From: Clostridiales bacterium
GTDB lineage: Bacteria; Bacillota; Clostridia; Oscillospirales; Acutalibacteraceae
NCBI GenBank assembly: GCA_019422525.1
Contig: JAHZDE010000022.1
Span: forward strand, 1-20,774
Direction of reading: 5' to 3'
DNA: 20,774 nt
A program made the translations under genes and the position numbers. Numbering within the stretch: the stretch's first letter is position 1; each line of letters opens with the position of its first letter. The notes under the pieces were generated by a model. The model did not search any database. It was given only the letters and a program-made list of their open reading frames with translations, and was not told the origin of the DNA. Positions 15,138-20,774 of the stretch are shown one piece after another.

Positions 15138-15737
15138 TCACATTTCCAAAGTGATATAAATATTGTCAGGAAGCAATGTTCCTGTTTTCCACACAGCTTC
15201 AAAATCTTCCGTTGGCAGTACCCGGTTGTATTGCGTATCCGATGCGTTGGCATTTTCCGCGAGAGAATCCACCAGATAAATGTGCTGCTCGTCATAGCCG
15301 ACAACGACAGCGTAGTGCGTATCTCCCGGAATCCGGATGAAAACGATGATCGGATTTCTCTCCGTCAGCCGCTGCTTCAACGTGTCAACGCTCCCGTGAC
15401 AAGCCTTTGCCTGATACCCATGCCGCTCAAAAACATCCACGATGCTGTTTGCGGAAACGAAGCCAAGCGTTCGTTTTAATTCCGGAAACAGGGCCTCTCC
15501 GTCCGTATCTTCCCCAAAGTGCCGTAGGAGATAGGCAGCAGCATAAGCTGCGCATTTCCCATCCGTCTGGTAGTCGATACGATTTTCTGAACTTGCGCAG
15601 AAGAACTCTGGCGGATAATCAAAGGCTTCAACCTCGTCTCTCGGCGGGCTTATACATACAAGGAAACTGATAGCCGCAGCAATGGACACGACGATTGCAA
15701 CCATTGCCGCGGTCAAACATATTTTTCGTATCTGCAT
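15138..15737 (-). CDS. C39-like cysteine peptidase, membrane-anchored
   Basis: A 199-residue protein with an N-terminal hydrophobic segment (about 8-29) that should anchor or export it, followed by a papain-like C39 domain. Cys 62 in GKCAAYAAAYL, His 141 in DTHYAVVVGYD and Asp 157 in IYLVDSLAEN form the expected triad. C39-type peptidases cut double-glycine leaders when fused to ABC exporters, but here no transporter domain is attached, so it belongs with the stand-alone C39 group of unknown targets. The ATG at 15737 lies in the end of the EFR1 gene (overlap of 25 bases) with a weak AGGA before it. Confidence 0.8.
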   Translation of the reverse strand: MQIRKICLTAAMVAIVVSIAAAISFLVCISPPRDEVEAFDYPPEFFCASSENRIDYQTDGKCAAYAAAYLLRHFGEDTDGEALFPELKRTLGFVSANSIVDVFERHGYQAKACHGSVDTLKQRLTERNPIIVFIRIPGDTHYAVVVGYDEQHIYLVDSLAENANASDTQYNRVLPTEDFEAVWKTGTLLPDNIYITLEM

Positions 15738-16471
15738 TGTTCCTGTACCCGCTCTCCCAGCAAAGTGATTGCCTTTTGGGGACATAAGCTGATGCAGCGG
15801 TAACACATCGTACATTGCTTTCCCGGAACTGCTCTGTGATCTCTGATCTCTATATTTTCCATTGGGCAATTCCTACTGCAAAGGCCGCAGCCGATGCAGG
15901 CATCGCTTATTTTCAGCTTATCTGTGTATCCGTTCGTTTTGTGGTAAAACCACAGCCTTTGCCCAAGCAGTCCTTTGATATGTGAGATTGCCGACAACCC
16001 TTCCTGCGGATATTGCCCCCGCCTGATTTGTTCTGCGATCTGCTCGATACGCTGATCTGCGCATTTGACGATCTGCCTGTTTTCTTCCATGCTTTTTTTC
16101 AGCAGCTTGTTGTCGCAGACGGAATCAGGCATTTTTATCTGTACGCCTCCGAGAATTTGTGCGCCATACTTCTTTAGGAGCCTTGCTGCACAGCCTGTTC
16201 CGTCACCGCTGAAAAGTCCCATTGTATTTAGACAAAACACGCTTTTGCCGTTCCACAGGCAGCGGTTTTTTCTGATAAAGTCACGCACCATAAAGGGGGC
16301 ATTGGAGAATTGCGTGGGATAACCCAAGATGATTGTGCTTTGCATCTCCAGCGTTTCGGTAACGTGTGGAGCTTCCAGCGGAATACACTCCGCCGCAGCG
16401 TCCAGCAGGTTTACCAGTTTTTCAACGCAGTGCTTTGTGTTTCCGGTTCCACTCAGATATATCCCCATCAT
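15713..16471 (-). CDS. EFR1-family flavodoxin/ferredoxin fusion
   Basis: A 252-residue protein. The N-terminus (1-150) is flavodoxin-like, with the FMN phosphate loop SGTGNTKH (7-14). The C-terminus has two [4Fe-4S] cluster motifs, CIGCGLCSRNCP (192-203) and CTMCYRCISLCP (220-231). This is the EFR1-type architecture common in anaerobic Clostridia, probably an electron carrier in the cytoplasm. The start has GGGAG about eleven bases upstream. A possible TTGACC -35 box lies near 16532-16537. Its 3' end overlaps the C39-like gene. Confidence 0.9.
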   Translation of the reverse strand: MMGIYLSGTGNTKHCVEKLVNLLDAAAECIPLEAPHVTETLEMQSTIILGYPTQFSNAPFMVRDFIRKNRCLWNGKSVFCLNTMGLFSGDGTGCAARLLKKYGAQILGGVQIKMPDSVCDNKLLKKSMEENRQIVKCADQRIEQIAEQIRRGQYPQEGLSAISHIKGLLGQRLWFYHKTNGYTDKLKISDACIGCGLCSRNCPMENIEIRDHRAVPGKQCTMCYRCISLCPQKAITLLGERVQEQCRYEKYV

Positions 16472-16538
16472 TTATGCTTTTTCTCCCTGTAAATCCCAAT
16501 ATCGGCTTGTGGTTCGGTCGGTCAATTCCCATTCCCCT

Positions 16539-16587
16539 AAAACAAAAAGACGCAGCACAAACCGATCATCTCGGATTGCACTGCGTC
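16539..16587 (-). terminator. Terminator after the KTR gene
   Basis: GACGCAG (16549-16555) pairs with CTGCGTC (16581-16587), and the inner CACAAACCGA pairs partly with TCGGATTGCA. It is followed on the minus strand by TTTTTGTTTT. The stem overlaps the stop codon of the KTR gene. Copies A and B share this layout. Confidence 0.8.
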
Positions 16588-16775
16588 TAAGCGTCTGGCA
16601 TTTTGATTTCTTCAATTTTCCCGTCCTTGAAACGGATCACACAGGTATATTTGCACTTCGGGCAGAATAGCGGAAAATCCTCCAACACCGTATGTGGCCG
16701 GATCTGCGTTCTTGTTTTGCCGCCGCATCTGGGGCAGCAAAGCCAGTCCATTTTTGATTTCAGAGCTTCTACCAA
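16587..16775 (-). CDS. Cys-rich KTR-domain zinc-ribbon protein
   Basis: A 62-residue protein with CCPRCGGKTR (13-22) and FCPKCK (37-42), two CxxC knuckles with the family's KTR tripeptide; it matches the Cys_rich_KTR family common in Tn916-like and other Bacillota conjugative elements, often beside tetracycline resistance genes. It presumably binds zinc; its role is unknown. TTG at 16775 is preferred, with GAGGTGA about seven bases upstream and a one-base gap from the TetR stop; an ATG eight codons later is the family-like start MDWLCCPRC. The usual EPDAKTQSR end is cut to MPDA by TAG at the Lys codon, as in remnant A. Confidence 0.88.
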   Translation of the reverse strand: MVEALKSKMDWLCCPRCGGKTRTQIRPHTVLEDFPLFCPKCKYTCVIRFKDGKIEEIKMPDA

Positions 16776-16776
16776 T

Positions 16777-17409
16777 TTATATCACCTCTGTTTCCTTGCT
16801 GACCAATGCTCGAAACTCAGCATCACGATCAAAGGTACCTGCCGCAAATCCGGGGATTTCTTTGATGGATTTGCAAATGCTGATACTGAAGCCCGTTAGG
16901 ATATGCCCAATCTCTTGGTCGGAGTAGGGGCAATCGCCGGTCACGATCAGCGTGGACAGGCTATGAACAACGAACCATAAATTGCGGAAATAAAGGTCTG
17001 CTTCTTCGGCGGTGATATGGTAAATGTTCATCAGGGTCGGACGGACAAGTAACTGTAAATGCTGCATCGAATTTATGGCGCTGTACTCCGGTGACCGAGT
17101 CAGGAACAGGAGCCAATAAAGCTCCGGTTCTTCACGCGCAAAACGGATATAGCTCTTTCCGACGCCGAGAAACGGGATTTTCTCTTTTAAGCCCGCTTTG
17201 GTGTAGCTGTCATATACACGCACCGCAGCAGCATAGACCGCCTGCTTAACTTCGTCCATAGAGCCAAAGTAAGTAAAGATCGGGCGCGTGGATGTCCCAA
17301 GTTCATCCGCTATTGCCTTTGCCGTCAGACAGCCGATCCCTTTCGCCTGCACGACCCGCAGTGCCGTCTCTACCATTTCTTCCTTTGTGAATTTATTTTT
17401 CGGAGCCAT
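16777..17409 (-). CDS. TetR/AcrR-family transcriptional regulator (TetR1)
   Basis: A 210-residue regulator with an N-terminal TetR helix-turn-helix: TKEEMVETALRVV (8-20), then TAKAIADELGTSTRPIFTYF (29-48). The helical C-terminal domain would bind an unknown ligand or dimerise. The ATG at 17409 is chosen over one three codons upstream, which would sit on the AAAGGA ribosome site. A perfect 24-base palindrome lies 35 bases upstream (17444-17467), suggesting autoregulation. The KTR gene begins one base after its stop, so the two form an operon. It is clearly related in sequence to TetR2. Confidence 0.9.
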   Translation of the reverse strand: MAPKNKFTKEEMVETALRVVQAKGIGCLTAKAIADELGTSTRPIFTYFGSMDEVKQAVYAAAVRVYDSYTKAGLKEKIPFLGVGKSYIRFAREEPELYWLLFLTRSPEYSAINSMQHLQLLVRPTLMNIYHITAEEADLYFRNLWFVVHSLSTLIVTGDCPYSDQEIGHILTGFSISICKSIKEIPGFAAGTFDRDAEFRALVSKETEVI

Positions 17410-17424
17410 ATCCCGCATCCTTTC

Positions 17425-17467
17425 ATTATAAAGTACATTTCCCGATGTGCATTATCTAATGCACATC
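17425..17467 (-). promoter_or_regulatory. Promoter and operator of TetR1
   Basis: GATGTGCATTA (17444-17454) and TAATGCACATC (17457-17467) form a perfect palindrome with 11-base arms and a two-base centre, typical of a TetR-family operator. A minus-strand -10 TATAAT is at 17430-17425; its -35 region falls inside the palindrome, so a bound repressor would block polymerase. The -10 box lies very close to the gene start, so the leader would be very short. Confidence 0.6.
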
Positions 17468-17544
17468 AGGCGTCAGTATGTTATGATTTTCGGACGGAGC
17501 GACATGGGGCAAAAAAGCGGATTACATTGCCCTGTATTGCTCTT

Positions 17545-18117
17545 TCATGTCGCTTCTTCCTGCGCGGCCAATATTGCGCCTCTGTATGCCCGCTCCAAAT
17601 GGGAATTGATCGTGTCCTCATCGTATTTCAACGAATTGTTGGCGATCATGCTTGCATACCCGTGGGCAAACAGAAACACCGTGATAAAAACCGTTTTCGT
17701 CTGCTCCATGCCAATTTCTAAGGATCTCTGCATCGCTGAAAGAACGGGGATAAGTTCCTCCGCATCGATCAGTTCAAGCAAAGTCTTTCCGTTAAAATAA
17801 TCCGACTGGAAAAGGAAGCGGAACAGGTGGGGTTCTTCGATGGCAAAGCGGATATAATTCATTCCGATTCCAAGGGCAGCACCCTTTGGCGGTTTCTTCA
17901 TGGTCATAAGGTATTCCGAATGATAAAGGTCTGCCTTCGCATAGACCGTCCTTTTCAGTTCTTCAATCGTTGCAAAATGATACATGACGGGCTGTGTGGA
18001 GCAATGTAGCCTTTCCGAAACAGTTCTTGCGTTAATATTTTCCACACCGGTTTCGCGTGCGACCGCAAAGGCTGCGTCAACAATCATTTCTTTTGTGACT
18101 TTTGCTTTTGCGGGCAT
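17545..18117 (-). CDS. TetR/AcrR-family transcriptional regulator (TetR2)
   Basis: A 190-residue regulator with a TetR helix-turn-helix, TKEMIVDAAFAVA (8-20) and NARTVSERLHCSTQPVMYHF (29-48). It aligns with TetR1 along much of its length (shared ST-PxxxxF, ELK-VYA and a later NYIRFA.EEP.LFR segment), so the two look like diverged duplicates. The ATG at 18117 has GGAGG upstream; an earlier GTG would be too close to it. The consensus promoter and palindromes upstream suggest autoregulation, and possibly control of TetR1 and the genes downstream. Confidence 0.9.
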   Translation of the reverse strand: MPAKAKVTKEMIVDAAFAVARETGVENINARTVSERLHCSTQPVMYHFATIEELKRTVYAKADLYHSEYLMTMKKPPKGAALGIGMNYIRFAIEEPHLFRFLFQSDYFNGKTLLELIDAEELIPVLSAMQRSLEIGMEQTKTVFITVFLFAHGYASMIANNSLKYDEDTINSHLERAYRGAILAAQEEAT

Positions 18118-18139
18118 ACGCACACCTCCAATTTATAAC

Positions 18140-18188
18140 TTGCATTATGTATAATCAAGATTATACAACGTGCAATGCACATTGTCAA
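18140..18188 (-). promoter_or_regulatory. Perfect sigma-A promoter and operator of TetR2
   Basis: On the minus strand, TTGACA (18188-18183) and TATAAT (18165-18160) match the sigma-A consensus exactly with a 17-base spacer. The -10 box lies in an inverted repeat, TGTATAATC (18148-18156) / GATTATACA (18159-18167), extended by outer TTGCA/TGCAA to span 18140-18175. A second palindrome, CAATG-CA-CATTG (18173-18184), fills the spacer. Such a strong promoter is normally held off by a repressor, here most likely TetR2. Confidence 0.8.
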
Positions 18189-18300
18189 TCCGTCTGGAGT
18201 AAAATTTTCAAATAAATACCTCAACTGGTTTCGCTGCCTTGGCCTTGAAGATCACGGTTTTGGTGGGGCTGCGAACGGGGGCAAGAAAGCGGCAAGCAAT
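18189..18300. other. Intergenic stretch upstream of the TetR2 promoter
   Basis: No gene, terminator or strong palindrome is visible in these 112 bases. It separates the TetR2 promoter from the hairpin block downstream of the relaxase. Short frames here have no ribosome site or protein-like composition. Confidence 0.4.
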
Positions 18301-18489
18301 GCAAAGCGGTACCCACTTTGCGAAAACAAGCGGATTCCGTTTACACGGAACCCGCCTGTTTCATGCTTGTTGGGGCGCTGCCCCAATCCCCGCAGAACAC
18401 AAAATATGTGTTCTGGAACGATGGATAAATCCATCGGCTGCGCGATTTTTCAAATCGCTTGTGGGCGGGCAGCTCAGCGCTGCTCCGCC
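18301..18489 (-). repeat. Block of seven consecutive hairpins overlapping the relaxase stop
   Basis: Seven non-identical inverted repeats follow each other: 18464-18489 (over the relaxase stop), 18442-18458, 18419-18436 (8-base arms, perfect), 18393-18415 (9-base arms, perfect), 18370-18386 (7-base arms, perfect), 18330-18355 (11-base arms) and 18301-18321 (9-base arms). The 18330-18355 and 18301-18321 stems become complete only when the minus-strand RNA forms G-U pairs. The 18330-18355 stem is followed by TTGTTTTC, like a terminator. The block may be a structured 3' RNA, a strong compound terminator or a single-strand DNA signal. Confidence 0.7.
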
Positions 18490-19898
18490 TCTTTTTCCCG
18501 TCGTTCATTCGCTTCCTCCTGCTCCTTATCCAACTCCAGAATACGGTCGATATTGGCCTTGGCCGTCAGCAGCTCTTTCATTTCCTCACGGGCTTTGCGG
18601 TAGTCGGCATAGGCCGCTTTTTTCTCCGCCAGCAGCTCGGCGTACTCGGTATTCAGCGCCTTGATGGTGGGCAGCTTCTTGAGGCCAAGCCCATCAAAAT
18701 AGTTCTTTGCGGCCTTGTGGATCGTGATCTCACTTTCATGCTCTGCAAGAAATTTCTTGGAGTACCCGGCCTTGCGATAGGCAACGTAGGTATCGCGGGT
18801 CTTGGCATAACCCACGATATGTTCCCGCAGCACGGCAATCTCGGCCATGCGTGTTTCCGCAGCCTTAATCCTTGCGGAAAGCTCGTTGAAGTGAGCAGAC
18901 GCTGCCGCCGCTTTCTCTGAGAGAACGGCGTAATCTAAAAGCTCATGGTCTTGCAGATAGGCCACCGTCTGTGCCATCTGCTTCAAATTGAACAACGTCG
19001 CCCAACGCGCATAACCGGCACCCTTGCCAGCGCGTAATTTTGCCTGAATGTCCACCAGCAGATTCCCGCTGCGCTTTTCCGGTTTGACCGGCGCGGCGGC
19101 GTTCTTTCGCGGCGTATGCGCCTTTTCACCTGCAATCACCGCGCGGAGATCTGCGGGAGTATAGCCGTCACCGAGGGTATCCATGCGAATGGACTTTTTC
19201 TGTTCGCCGCCTAACAGGGATGGGACTTTTTTGCCCTTGACCTCATACCCGGCCTGCCGCAGCAGCTCCAGCAGCGTTTCAAAGCTATCGGGCTTTTGTG
19301 TCAGCGCATCGTCAATGGCCGCGCAGATTCGCTCCCGGTGGGAGGGCTTCTTTTTGTCGCCCAGCCACTTGTTGTAGCTCTTGCCGTGGCGCTTTGGATT
19401 CTCCACGATGGAGTAGCCGTTCTCGATGCAGATGGTATCGTTGAGCCGCCGCACGGCGCGGCTGCTGCCCCAAAAGTTTCGGAATTTCCGGGTCTGGCTG
19501 AGTGCGGTGGAGTTCCAAATCACATGATTGTGAATGTGAGCTTTGTCGATATGGGTGCAGACGATATAGGCGTGATTGCCCTTGGTGAAGCGCTTGGCCA
19601 GCTCACAGCCCAAACGGTTCGCGTCCTCCGGTGTGATCTCTCCGGGAACAAAGGATTGCCGCAGATGGTAGGCAATCACATCATCCTCGCCGCGCACTCT
19701 GCCGGTCTTTTGAATGTACTGATTCTTGGTGAAAAGAAACTCGGCGTCGGCGATCCTGCTGTCGCATTGCCAGCTCGTTATCAGCCTGCCGCCGTCTGTC
19801 TTTTGCGGGTTTTCGGTGTAGTCGATGATGTCGCGGATGGCCTGTCCAACCGTGCGGCCTTTGCCGGTGTGGAGAGGCATCAGGCGCGTGGTTGCCAT
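18474..19898 (-). CDS. MOB_P-type relaxase / mobilization nuclease
   Basis: A 474-residue protein. The relaxase domain is N-terminal (about 1-210): GKGRTVGQAIRDIIDYTENP (12-31) with a likely catalytic Tyr at 27, then HIDKAHIHNHVIWNS (116-130) with the three-His HIHNH metal site of MobA/VirD2-type relaxases. The C-terminal part is highly charged and mostly helical, typical of DNA binding. It would nick oriT and pilot the strand in conjugation. The ATG at 19898 has AGGAGG seven to eight bases upstream. No mobC-like partner is visible next to it. Its stop lies in the hairpin block. Confidence 0.92.
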   Translation of the reverse strand: MATTRLMPLHTGKGRTVGQAIRDIIDYTENPQKTDGGRLITSWQCDSRIADAEFLFTKNQYIQKTGRVRGEDDVIAYHLRQSFVPGEITPEDANRLGCELAKRFTKGNHAYIVCTHIDKAHIHNHVIWNSTALSQTRKFRNFWGSSRAVRRLNDTICIENGYSIVENPKRHGKSYNKWLGDKKKPSHRERICAAIDDALTQKPDSFETLLELLRQAGYEVKGKKVPSLLGGEQKKSIRMDTLGDGYTPADLRAVIAGEKAHTPRKNAAAPVKPEKRSGNLLVDIQAKLRAGKGAGYARWATLFNLKQMAQTVAYLQDHELLDYAVLSEKAAAASAHFNELSARIKAAETRMAEIAVLREHIVGYAKTRDTYVAYRKAGYSKKFLAEHESEITIHKAAKNYFDGLGLKKLPTIKALNTEYAELLAEKKAAYADYRKAREEMKELLTAKANIDRILELDKEQEEANERREKEAEQR

Positions 19899-19919
19899 GT
19901 TGGACACCTCCTTGAAAAG

Positions 19920-19949
19920 TCAAACGGCCTGCCGAAGCAGACCGTTTGA
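19920..19949 (-). terminator. UUCG-capped hairpin in the relaxase leader
   Basis: TCAAACGG (19920-19927) pairs with CCGTTTGA (19942-19949), with an inner CTGC/GCAG pair and a UUCG tetraloop in the minus-strand RNA. The inner mismatch becomes a G-U pair only on that strand. CTTTTC follows. It sits just before the relaxase ribosome site, so it may end the upstream regulator transcript, act as an attenuator, or belong to oriT. Confidence 0.55.
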
Positions 19950-20014
19950 AATGTGTTAATTTGCAAGAGGTAAAAGCAAACTGATAGTTCAACAAACAGG
20001 AATTTCTCGTTTTT

Positions 20015-20452
20015 TTACTTCCAATGCTTTAGCGTAGGAACTAAAGACTCCATATGTGCCCTGACTTTCTCGGCAGGCCAATTCTCATTTGCCATATGTT
20101 CTACACAAAAATCAATAAGCTGTTCTTTGCTCTCGTATGTGAATTTACCATCCCTGTAACACCATTTACAGTAATCTTCATTAAATTCGCCATCTGGTTC
20201 TTTGCTAAGTGTTTCATCGTCAAGAGGCATTCCGCAACATTGGCAAATAAGCTGTCTCGGAGTTCCTAACAATGTATTGATAGATACGTCGAACAATTTT
20301 GAAAGCTGTTTTAAGGTTTCTGTATTTGGGATTGTTTCACCCGTTTCCCAACGAGAAACTGCCTGACGAGTTACAAATACCTTTTCAGCTAGTTCTTCCT
20401 GAGAAAGATTGCTTTTGTTTCTCAGACCGAGTATCACATCTTTTGTTTCCAT
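20015..20452 (-). CDS. XRE-family regulator fused to a zinc ribbon
   Basis: A 145-residue protein. Residues 1-62 form an XRE helix-turn-helix: LSQEELAEKVFVTRQAVSRW (16-35), GETIPNTETLKQLSKLFDVS (38-57). Residues 67-110 form a zinc ribbon with CQCCGMPL (70-77) and YCKWCYRDGKF (94-104), the pattern of the putative zinc-ribbon domain often fused to HTH domains in Clostridia. A helical C-terminus follows. The start has GGTGGTGA upstream and a TATAAT promoter lies before it. It is just upstream of the relaxase, so it may regulate transfer, but that is inferred. Confidence 0.88.
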   Translation of the reverse strand: METKDVILGLRNKSNLSQEELAEKVFVTRQAVSRWETGETIPNTETLKQLSKLFDVSINTLLGTPRQLICQCCGMPLDDETLSKEPDGEFNEDYCKWCYRDGKFTYESKEQLIDFCVEHMANENWPAEKVRAHMESLVPTLKHWK

Positions 20453-20473
20453 TTATATCACCACCTTGATTTA

Positions 20474-20502
20474 ATTATAATGATTCGCACCGGCAAACAC
20501 AA
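20474..20502 (-). promoter_or_regulatory. Promoter of the XRE/zinc-ribbon regulator
   Basis: A perfect -10 TATAAT (20479-20474) with TTGTGT (20502-20497) 17 bases upstream. The -35 is weak, which suits a regulated or activator-helped promoter. No palindrome is evident. Confidence 0.5.
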
Positions 20503-20677
20503 GCAACTGGCTGTTGCCCTAAATCTGCAAAAATTTTATTTTGGTTTCAAAACTATAGTACAATCTTTTTCATCGATGGCTTCATCAAACCCCTCGCTTT
20601 GGATTTCAAAGCCTTATGAAATGATTCGCTTCCTCCATACATATGGACACTATCATAACTTCCGATTTGCAGCTCTA
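20503..20677. other. Intergenic stretch
   Basis: No convincing gene, hairpin or repeat is visible here. It lies between the promoter of the XRE/zinc-ribbon gene and the stop of the truncated gene at the right edge. A plus-strand frame runs through it but lacks a ribosome site and looks like chance. Confidence 0.4.
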
Positions 20678-20774
20678 TTACTCCCACACCAGCTCATATA
20701 GGCTGCGGATGGATTCCATGACCGTATGCCACGACAGGTCGGCAGCATAGGAGAACTTCTTCTGATAAGCTCGC
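20678..20774 (-). CDS. 3' end of a gene cut by the right edge
   Basis: A minus-strand frame from the edge to TAA at 20678 gives 31 residues: AYQKKFSYAADLSWHTVMES then IRSLYELVWE. The composition is protein-like (mixed helix, aromatic C-terminus) and the frame is open to the edge, so it is probably a real C-terminus. The family is not recognised. It would be the gene preceding the XRE/zinc-ribbon regulator on the same strand. Confidence 0.55.
   Translation of the reverse strand, partial: RAYQKKFSYAADLSWHTVMESIRSLYELVWE

Noticed and set aside
18252..18434. A 60-codon minus-strand frame after the relaxase
   Set aside because: It runs through five of the hairpins, has no ribosome site and is explained by the structured block.
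18301..18489. CRISPR-like array
   Set aside because: The inverted repeats differ from each other in sequence and spacing; there are no direct repeats with spacers.
19296..19949. A 217-codon plus-strand frame
   Set aside because: It is antisense to the relaxase gene, whose HIHNH motif and ribosome site are clear; the frame reflects its codon bias.
20480..20701. A 73-codon plus-strand frame
   Set aside because: No ribosome site, overlaps the promoter region and the stop of a minus-strand gene; likely chance in AT-rich sequence.

Overview
The window looks like the accessory (cargo) part of a conjugative or mobilizable element from a gut-type Clostridia (Bacillota), probably near Oscillospiraceae/Faecalibacterium. 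This is inferred from gene families and strong AGGAGG-type ribosome sites, not from a database search. The anchors are a sigma-70 region-4-like regulator at the left (124-606), a divergent XRE regulator (1059-1376), a MOB_P-type relaxase with an HIHNH motif (18474-19898), and an XRE/zinc-ribbon regulator (20015-20452). No transposase, recombinase, rRNA, tRNA or CRISPR array was seen.

Layout. 1-1058: the sigma-like gene (minus strand) behind a long structured leader that holds a ten-residue Arg-rich peptide and two rho-independent terminators. 1059-1376: XRE regulator, the only convincing plus-strand gene. 1484-18117: about 16.6 kb of tightly packed minus-strand genes. In transcription order (right to left) these are two paralogous TetR regulators, a Cys-rich KTR zinc-ribbon protein, an EFR1-type flavodoxin/ferredoxin, a C39-like peptidase, a membrane protein, a small orphan ORF, an isochorismatase-family hydrolase, a lipoprotein, a CPBP protease, a frameshifted HExxH protein, an LCMT-type methyltransferase, YjdF behind a probable yjdF riboswitch, an AT-rich alpha/beta hydrolase, a four-gene operon (DUF3795, small APH-like kinase, isoprenylcysteine-methyltransferase-like protein, HEGAH membrane protein), an ABC exporter pair, a lipoprotein, a GNAT/ABC ATPase/ABC permease operon and a PepSY-like lipoprotein. 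Many start and stop codons overlap, suggesting translational coupling. 18118-18473: a consensus promoter with a TetR operator, then a run of hairpins downstream of the relaxase. The right edge cuts the 3' end of one more minus-strand gene.

How it fits together. The regulators at both ends probably control transfer. The interior is a collection of small export, membrane, hydrolase and modification genes without one obvious pathway. Three places carry the same sequence, the 3' tail of a KTR gene (EPDA-K/stop-TQS) merged with a terminator. Only one has the whole KTR gene, so the other two may be scars marking where cargo modules joined. The most unusual signals are this dispersed KTR tail, the Arg-rich leader with tandem terminators, the seven-hairpin block after the relaxase, and the paired TetR operators.
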